DNA of 64,000 nt from Paraburkholderia aromaticivorans. GTDB taxonomy: Bacteria; Pseudomonadota; Gammaproteobacteria; Burkholderiales; Burkholderiaceae. The stretch is taken from contig NZ_CP051515.1 of the NCBI RefSeq assembly GCF_012689525.1, forward strand, positions 3,348,001-3,412,000, read 5' to 3'. A program made the position numbers and the translations under genes. The notes beneath the pieces were generated by a model. That model was not told the DNA's origin, made no database searches, and was given only the letters and a program-made list of their open reading frames with translations. Of the stretch, positions 58,620-64,000 are shown one piece after another; position 1 is the first letter of the stretch; each line of letters starts with the position of its first letter.

Positions 58620-58789
58620 TTCCGTTCAGGCGCGGGCGCTGTTCTGGCGCCCGTGCCGCGCCGCCCTCGCGACGGCGCCTGCCTTCGCCTTTTCCTGAAT
58701 TTCCAACTGCACTCGTCAACCTGCGCCGATTTGCGGCACAATGGTTTGCGCGCAATCCATTTGCACGCTCTTTTTATACGAGATGCACC

Positions 58790-59242
58790 ATGACCCAGCG
58801 CCCCGCTTTGCCCTTCACGCTCGACGAGCAACTCTGCTTCGCCCTCTACTCGACCTCGCTTGCCATGACCAAGGCGTACAAGCCGCTGCTGGACAAGCTG
58901 GGCCTGACGTATCCGCAATATCTGGCTATGCTGGTGCTGTGGGAGAGCGACGACGTCACGGTCAAGGACATGGCCGCGCGCCTGAACCTCGATTCGGCGA
59001 CGGTCACGCCGCTGCTCAAGCGCCTCGAAACTCAAGGACTGCTGGAGCGGGTACGCGGCGTCGAGGATGAGCGTCTCGTGTATATCCGGCTCACCAAAGC
59101 CGGCTCGGCACTCAAGCGCCAGGCGCGCGAAGTGCCGGCGGAAATCTTGTGCGCGACCCAGCAGACACCCGAATTTCTGCTGCGTTTGCGCGACGACCTG
59201 ACTCGCCTGCGCGGCACCCTCAACGATTACATGGACCACTAG
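58790..59242 (+). CDS. ohrR: MarR-family organic hydroperoxide sensor OhrR
   Basis: 150 residues with a MarR winged helix ([20 protein letters not shown]). The peroxide-reactive cysteine is C16 in [13 protein letters not shown], matching the N-terminal sensing cysteine of OhrR; a second cysteine at C121 could form the disulfide of the two-cysteine type. Represses ohr until oxidised. Directly upstream of ohr with a palindrome between. Confidence 0.9.
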   Translation: MTQRPALPFTLDEQLCFALYSTSLAMTKAYKPLLDKLGLTYPQYLAMLVLWESDDVTVKDMAARLNLDSATVTPLLKRLETQGLLERVRGVEDERLVYIRLTKAGSALKRQAREVPAEILCATQQTPEFLLRLRDDLTRLRGTLNDYMDH

Positions 59243-59293
59243 CCGGTTCGTTGCAAAACGCGCGCTATCGCCACGATGTGAAAATTCATTTGC

Positions 59294-59310
59294 ACACAAA
59301 TGATTTGTGT
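59294..59310. promoter_or_regulatory. OhrR operator palindrome
   Basis: ACACAAAT-G-ATTTGTGT is a perfect 17-bp palindrome between ohrR and ohr, 107 bases before the ohr start. An overlapping dyad ATTTG-N4-CAAAT precedes it. Position and AT-rich palindrome fit an OhrR box. Confidence 0.75.
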
Positions 59311-59416
59311 ACTATCTTACTCACATGCCGCAGCGACAGCGCTCCGCCAGAACGGCGGGCCCAGCAAAGAGCGGCAAATTTGCAGATCCTGACAACCCAG
59401 ACAAAGGAGCAACACC

Positions 59417-59836
59417 ATGAACATCCTCTACAAAGCAAGCGCAACGAGCACCGGTGGCCGCGACGGCCGTGCAGTGTCGTCGGACAATGCGTTGGACGTT
59501 AAGCTGGCAGCACCGCGTGAACTGGGCGGCACCGGCGCAGCGGGCACGAATCCGGAACAACTCTTTGCAGCAGGCTACTCGGCGTGTTTCCTGAGCGCCA
59601 TGAAGTTTGTCGCCGGCCAGAAGAAGCAGACGTTGCCGGCGGACACGCAAGTCACGGCGGAAGTCGGGATCGGTCCGAACGACAAGGGCGGCTTCGCACT
59701 CGACATCGATCTGCGCGTCTCGCTGCCGGGTCTGGACGCCGGCGCGGCGAAGGAACTGGTCGACGCGGCGCATCAGGTCTGCCCGTACTCGAACGCTACC
59801 CGCAACAACGTCGACGTCCGCTTGCAAATCGCCTGA
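59417..59836 (+). CDS. ohr: Organic hydroperoxide resistance protein Ohr
   Basis: 139 residues of the Ohr/OsmC fold. The two redox cysteines are C57 (GYSACFLSAMK) and C122 (HQVCPYSNATRNN), with the usual spacing. Reduces organic (fatty acid) hydroperoxides with lipoylated proteins as reductant. ATG 59417 has AAGGAG upstream. Regulated by OhrR encoded just before it. Confidence 0.95.
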   Translation: MNILYKASATSTGGRDGRAVSSDNALDVKLAAPRELGGTGAAGTNPEQLFAAGYSACFLSAMKFVAGQKKQTLPADTQVTAEVGIGPNDKGGFALDIDLRVSLPGLDAGAAKELVDAAHQVCPYSNATRNNVDVRLQIA

Positions 59837-60038
59837 GCGACGGATTCGATGCATCGCTAGAGAATCGCTCGAGCGGCGCGGAAAACCACGCCGCTTGGCA
59901 CGGACAGCGCCCGCACCCTGCACAATAGGGGCGGGCGCTGTGCCGTCTGCAGACGCGGCATGCAATGTGCGACGCAGGTCCGTGCCGGCGCCGGCGATAG
60001 CGCAGCCATTCGCCTTAATTCAACTATCCACGTTCCTG

Positions 60039-61538
60039 ATGACACGTGTTCGACAACTGAATGACTCCTTCGACACCGGTCTGGTCTGGTTTCGCCGCGA
60101 CCTGCGCAGCACGGACAACGCCGCGCTCTACTACGCGCTCAAGCATTGCGAGCGCGTGTGGTGCGTATTCGTGTTCGACACGACGATCCTGCAGCCGCTG
60201 GTCGACGCATGGCAGGTTCGTCATCCAGATACGCAGCCGCAGGATCGCAGGATCGAGTTGATTCTTGGGGCGCTGGGCGAACTGGACGAAGCGTTGCGCG
60301 CCAATGGCGGCGGCCTGATCGTGCTGTATGGCGAACCCGCCGACCTGGTGCCGAAGCTCGCCGACGAACTCGGCGTGGACGCGGTTTTTGCGAATCACGA
60401 CTACGAACCGATCGCCATCGAGCGCGACGAGACGGTCCGCGAGACGCTCACTGAAGCCGGACGCCAATGGTTGACGTTCAAGGATCAGGTGATTTTCGAG
60501 CGCGATGAGGTGCTCACCGGCCAGAACAAACCGTTCACGGTATTCACGCCGTACAAGAACGCCTGGCTCAAGCAACTGACGGCCTTCGATCTGAAGCCCT
60601 ATCCCGTCGAAACCTACACGAAGCATCTGGCCGCGCCGCCGCCGAAGCTGGACCGCCGCTTACCGACGCTCGACCAACTCGGCTTCGCGCCGAGCAATCT
60701 CGCGGAACTGGAGTTGCCCCCCGGCATGAGCGGCGCGCAGCGTCTGCTCGACGACTTCGCGACGCGCATTGACAGCTACAAGGACCGGCGCGACTTTCCC
60801 GCCGCGAAGGGTCCGAGCTATCTGTCGATACATCTGCGTTTCGGCACGGTCTCGATCCGCACGCTCGCGCGCCTCGCCCACGAGATGTCGTTGCAACCCG
60901 ACGGGGAAGGTTCGGCGACATGGCTGTCGGAGCTGATCTGGCGAGACTTCTACTTCATGATCCTGGCGCATCATCCGCGGCTCGCGAGCGGCGCGTCGTT
61001 CAAGGAAGAGTACGACCGGCTGCGCTGGGAGCGCGGCGCGGAAGCGGACGAGGCGTTCGCCGCATGGTGCGACGGCCGCACCGGCTACCCGCTCGTCGAC
61101 GCGGCGATGCTGCAACTGAACCGCACCGGCTATATGCACAACCGCTTGCGGATGGTGACAGCGAGCTTTCTGGTGAAGGATCTGGGCGTGGACTGGCGGC
61201 TCGGCGAGAGGTACTTCGCCGAAAAGTTGAACGACTTCGATTTCTCGGCGAATAACGGCGGCTGGCAGTGGGCGGCGTCGACAGGATGCGATGCGCAGCC
61301 TTACTTCCGGATCTTCAATCCGATCACGCAGTCCGAAAAATTCGACGCCGAAGGACGCTTTATCAAGCGTTATCTGCCCCAACTCGCGAAGCTGCCGTCG
61401 AAGTGGATTCATGCGCCGTGGCTGGCGGGCACGCAGCGGCTCGCGGAATTCGGCGTGGTATTGGGCAAGGACTATCCGGCGCCGATCGTCGACCATGCCG
61501 AAGCGCGGGCGCGCACGCTGGCCCGTTTCGGCAAGTGA
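60039..61538 (+). CDS. phrB: Deoxyribodipyrimidine photolyase (class I CPD)
   Basis: 499 residues from ATG 60039; the frame stays open upstream across ohr and is not coding there. N-terminal antenna-binding domain (GLVWFRRDLRSTDNAALYYA), then the FAD domain with WLSELIWRDFYFMI, YMHNRLRMVTASFLVKDLGV and ANNGGWQWAASTGCDAQPYF. Repairs cyclobutane pyrimidine dimers with blue light. Followed after 54 bases by tspO on the same strand. Confidence 0.93.
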   Translation: MTRVRQLNDSFDTGLVWFRRDLRSTDNAALYYALKHCERVWCVFVFDTTILQPLVDAWQVRHPDTQPQDRRIELILGALGELDEALRANGGGLIVLYGEPADLVPKLADELGVDAVFANHDYEPIAIERDETVRETLTEAGRQWLTFKDQVIFERDEVLTGQNKPFTVFTPYKNAWLKQLTAFDLKPYPVETYTKHLAAPPPKLDRRLPTLDQLGFAPSNLAELELPPGMSGAQRLLDDFATRIDSYKDRRDFPAAKGPSYLSIHLRFGTVSIRTLARLAHEMSLQPDGEGSATWLSELIWRDFYFMILAHHPRLASGASFKEEYDRLRWERGAEADEAFAAWCDGRTGYPLVDAAMLQLNRTGYMHNRLRMVTASFLVKDLGVDWRLGERYFAEKLNDFDFSANNGGWQWAASTGCDAQPYFRIFNPITQSEKFDAEGRFIKRYLPQLAKLPSKWIHAPWLAGTQRLAEFGVVLGKDYPAPIVDHAEARARTLARFGK

Positions 61539-61592
61539 GCACACGCTTACGTTGCGCTGCTTGGATTCAGAACGTCTGAAGGAGACTGGGAA

Positions 61593-62051
61593 ATGCGCCG
61601 ATTGCCGTCGCTGGTGGTGTTTCTTGTTTTGACGCTGGCAGCCGCGTTCGTCGGCAGCAGGTTTCTGCCTGACGCGTGGTACGTGGCGCTGCAAAAGCCC
61701 GCGTTCAATCCGCCGGATTGGGTTTTCCCGCCGGCGTGGTCGGCGCTTTATGTGCTGATGGCGATTGCCGCCTGGCGCGTGTGGAAACGCGACGGCCTGA
61801 GCGCAGCGATCGTTATATGGCTGGTGCAATTGCTGTTCAACGCAGCCTGGATGTGGCTCTTCTTCGGCCTGCATCGACCGGACGTGGCGCTGGCCGATAT
61901 TCTGGTACTGCTGATATTGATCGCCGCGCTGACATTTGCTTTCTGGCGACGAGACCGCTGGGCAGGCGGACTATTGATGCCCTATGTGGCTTGGGTGGCG
62001 TTCGCCGCGGTGTTGAATCACGCGTTGTGGCAATTGAATGCGGCTGTCTGA
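61593..62051 (+). CDS. tspO: TspO/MBR-family protein
   Basis: 152 residues, five membrane helices, with the tryptophan-rich signature (WYVALQKPAFNPPDWVFPPA, FNAAWMWLFFGLHRP, NHALWQLNAAV). ATG 61593 follows GAAGGAGACTGGGAA. Bacterial TspO binds and degrades porphyrins and takes part in oxidative stress responses. It sits 54 bases after phrB, so the pair is probably co-transcribed. Confidence 0.92.
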   Translation: MRRLPSLVVFLVLTLAAAFVGSRFLPDAWYVALQKPAFNPPDWVFPPAWSALYVLMAIAAWRVWKRDGLSAAIVIWLVQLLFNAAWMWLFFGLHRPDVALADILVLLILIAALTFAFWRRDRWAGGLLMPYVAWVAFAAVLNHALWQLNAAV

Positions 62052-62136
62052 GCGCTTGTTACAACTTGCGACAGCTTGGGCGCCTCACCCCGAACACCGG
62101 CGTTGCAATCCGCGCCGATGCTTTGACTGACGCAGC

Positions 62137-62313
62137 TTAGTGCTGGGCCATCCACGACGGTTGGCGAACGTTCGCCTCACGGTCCAGCTTGCGCATACGG
62201 AATTCCAGATCGTACAGATCAGTTGCTTCAGCGAGGAAAGCGTCGGCGCGTTCTTTCGCGAGTTGATCGGGCGATTTGGTCAGAAACAGAAACAGGCGGC
62301 TAAGCAGATACAT
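62137..62313 (-). CDS. DUF3563 small protein
   Basis: 58 residues from ATG 62313 (GAGG 6 bases upstream); a short amphipathic start (MYLLSRLFLFLTKSPDQLAK) and the family core ADAFLAEATDLYDLEFRMRKLDRE. Role unknown; such small proteins are widespread in Burkholderiales, often strongly regulated. Its promoter carries three palindromes (see separate entry). Confidence 0.85.
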   Translation of the reverse strand: MYLLSRLFLFLTKSPDQLAKERADAFLAEATDLYDLEFRMRKLDREANVRQPSWMAQH

Positions 62314-62333
62314 GGTCAACCTCGACAATGAGT

Positions 62334-62381
62334 TTAGGCGTTAACGCCTAAGGGATAACCCGTATTATAGGGAAAACCCTA
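62334..62381 (-). promoter_or_regulatory. Promoter with multiple palindromes upstream of DUF3563
   Basis: On the minus strand a consensus TATAAT -10 lies at 62364-62369. The inverted repeat TAGGG-AAAA-CCCTA (62368-62381) overlaps its upstream edge. In the leader GGGTTATCCC and a perfect 18-bp palindrome TTAGGCGTTAACGCCTAA (62334-62351) follow. Strong candidates for regulator binding; regulator unknown. Confidence 0.6.
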
Positions 62382-62420
62382 GGAACATGCCAGCACTCAT
62401 TTCGAAGTGTTGCTTCACGG

Positions 62421-63617
62421 TCAACGCGCACCCGCCGAGGCCGCTGCGGCGTCGGCTTCAGCGATACGGCCGGTGCCCGTGCGGCGCTGGTGCTTGAAGA
62501 ATTCCCACACCATGGCGCTTGCGTCGGGACCTTTGGCGGAATGAAACGGCACGGCGTCGTCGCCGCCGCTCCACGCATGGGCGAGTCCTTGCACGCGGCA
62601 CAGCCGCACCACACGCCGGCCGCCGCGCAGATAGTCGCGCATGATCACGCCGCCCTTGCGGTCCTCGCGGACTTCGCCGGACTTGCGCGCGCCGTTCTGG
62701 TCGACGATGCGGTTCAGGCGGAGAAACTGCACCGCCAACTGGTCGGCATTGACCGGCGAAACCACATGGTCGGCGTCGCCGTGGATGATGATGGCCGGCA
62801 TGCCGGGGTAACGCGCCACGTCGGCGGTTTCGTCGACCAGTTCGGCCGGTTCGCGGCGCGCACCGCGCCGCATCACATCCATCGCCATAATGCCGGAACG
62901 CGCCTCGCCAAAAGCAGGGCCGGAGTGCAGCGCGACCGCCGCGAAATGCTCCGGATGGTTGAGGGCGAGCAGCGCCGTCAGGCCGGCACCAGCGGAAATT
63001 CCGGCAACATACACGCGCTCGCTGTCGAAGCCATGCTGCGCGACCAGCGCATCCACCAGCGAGACCACCGCGCGCGCTTCGGCGCCGCCGGCGCTTTCGC
63101 CGGCGTCATACCAATGCCAGCAGCGGTGCGAATGCACGTGCTTCGACTGTTCCGGATAAACCACGGCAAAGCCGAAGCGGTCGGCGAGCACGTTCATCCG
63201 CGTGCCTTCGGCGAATTCATCGATCGACTGTGTGCAGCCGTGCAGCATCACCACCAGCGGCATGGCTTCGAGCGCATGGCCCGTCGGGACATACAAGCCG
63301 TACTGAAGGTGATTGACGAGCCGGCCGGGCGCGGCAGGCGCCGAGTGGAACGAGCGCGTCCACGAGCCACTCGCCCATGCCGACGCCCGCGGGCGCACCC
63401 GTGATTCGCGAGCAGTGGCGCGCGGCACCTCGCGTTTGACGGGCGCGCGCACGGCCGCTGCCGGCTTGATTGGGCGAACTTTGGTGGACGGCTTACTGGT
63501 GGCGGGCCGGGCCGGTCGCGTCGTGGTGCGCTTGGTGGTCTTGCGAGCGTGCTCGGTCTGAATCGCGAGCAGGCGCTTCAAACCGCGCAGCCAGATTTTC
63601 GATAGACTTTTTGCCAT
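62421..63617 (-). CDS. PHB depolymerase-family esterase
   Basis: 398 residues from ATG 63617. The first ~90 residues are a basic, Thr/Pro/Arg-rich low-complexity stretch (KTTKRTTTRPARPATSKPST). The alpha/beta hydrolase follows: oxyanion HGCTQ (LVVMLHGCTQSIDEFA), nucleophile elbow AGISAGAGLTA and the terminal histidine in GLAHAW. Matches the PHB depolymerase/esterase family (PhaZ/Lpq-like). No secretion signal is visible, so intracellular polymer or another ester may be the substrate. Confidence 0.85.
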   Translation of the reverse strand: MAKSLSKIWLRGLKRLLAIQTEHARKTTKRTTTRPARPATSKPSTKVRPIKPAAAVRAPVKREVPRATARESRVRPRASAWASGSWTRSFHSAPAAPGRLVNHLQYGLYVPTGHALEAMPLVVMLHGCTQSIDEFAEGTRMNVLADRFGFAVVYPEQSKHVHSHRCWHWYDAGESAGGAEARAVVSLVDALVAQHGFDSERVYVAGISAGAGLTALLALNHPEHFAAVALHSGPAFGEARSGIMAMDVMRRGARREPAELVDETADVARYPGMPAIIIHGDADHVVSPVNADQLAVQFLRLNRIVDQNGARKSGEVREDRKGGVIMRDYLRGGRRVVRLCRVQGLAHAWSGGDDAVPFHSAKGPDASAMVWEFFKHQRRTGTGRIAEADAAAASAGAR

Positions 63618-64000
63618 TGGCGGAAAACCTCGCAAAAAGGGGCAGGGTCCGTCCGGTAGAACGGTGCTTTGTTGTGCAATGCACAATAACACCAATCCTC
63701 ATGAGATGCTGGAACCCCGGACTGCTATCCGGGCCCGAAATTTCCTCTCGGCGAACCTTGTCTCAAGGCCAGCGTCAAACCCCGGCAAGGCTCGTCCGTC
63801 GCTTGTTTGCCGGGTGTCGGTCGAATCTTTGCCGCTTGTTCGCGAGCCAACGTCCAGCGGCAAAAAGTCTCGCGCGCGGCGCGACCGCCCCGCAGCACCC
63901 GTCTATACTGGCGGTTAATTCTTTGCCGCACGGACCATGCCACGCCGGCCGAGTCGGCGAATTGCGCCGCTCGTGCGTTAACTCACCACCAACCGGATTC
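63618..64000. other. Intergenic end of window
   Basis: About 380 bases without a convincing gene. Short open frames on either strand lack family resemblance. The region probably contains the promoter of the esterase gene. Confidence 0.5.

Overview
The window looks like a piece of a Paraburkholderia/Burkholderia main chromosome. The evidence is GC-rich codon use, two OmpC-type Burkholderia porins, several small families typical of Burkholderiales (DUF2782, DUF3563, a BPSS1780-type membrane protein), the rpsU-yqeY-dnaG-rpoD block, and FolE2 next to Dxs. This is inference from protein families; no rRNA operon was seen.

Layout. 1-8.3 kb: tail of an MFS transporter, then a phosphate-flavoured cluster (two orphan PstS paralogues, a CHAD protein, a ZntB-type channel) and a giant KfrA-like coiled-coil protein. 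8.6-19.3 kb: small regulators and carbon catabolism. An hglS-D2HGDH operon (2-oxoadipate to 2-oxoglutarate) has a divergent LysR gene; hpd, pcaQ and pcaHG follow. 19.3-32.2 kb: accessory and degraded stretches (a broken penicillin-binding protein gene, an H-NS-like gene behind a structured leader, an IS5 fragment, two long gene-poor gaps). Among these lie intact genes for LysE, Csp, an acyl-CoA synthetase with a divergent Crp/Fnr regulator, a chemoreceptor with a sigma-28 promoter, and two convergent porins.

32.2-46 kb: core housekeeping. An unusual class II tRNA(CAU) lies downstream of rpoD, followed upstream by dnaG, yqeY and rpsU, then baiN-like, tsaD, folE2, dxs, ispA, xseB and a Rieske oxygenase. 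46-64 kb: sulfurtransferase, a Tat-exported dienelactone hydrolase, NDH-2, polA face to face with a LOG protein, a split chromate transporter, AMP nucleosidase, thrB, an ohrR/ohr pair, photolyase-tspO, DUF3563 and a PHB-depolymerase-type esterase.

The observations most worth a second look are the class II tRNA with a CAU anticodon and swapped bases 8/14, an 8-bp tandem duplication that puts the canonical rpsU start out of frame, a six-copy 91-residue repeat in the KfrA-like protein with a one-heptad deletion, the compact hglS-D2HGDH module, and a set of clean operator or promoter candidates (Pho box, sigma-28, OhrR box, Crp/Fnr palindrome, DUF3563 palindromes). I did not find a CRISPR array, prophage, defence island or obvious new multi-gene system.
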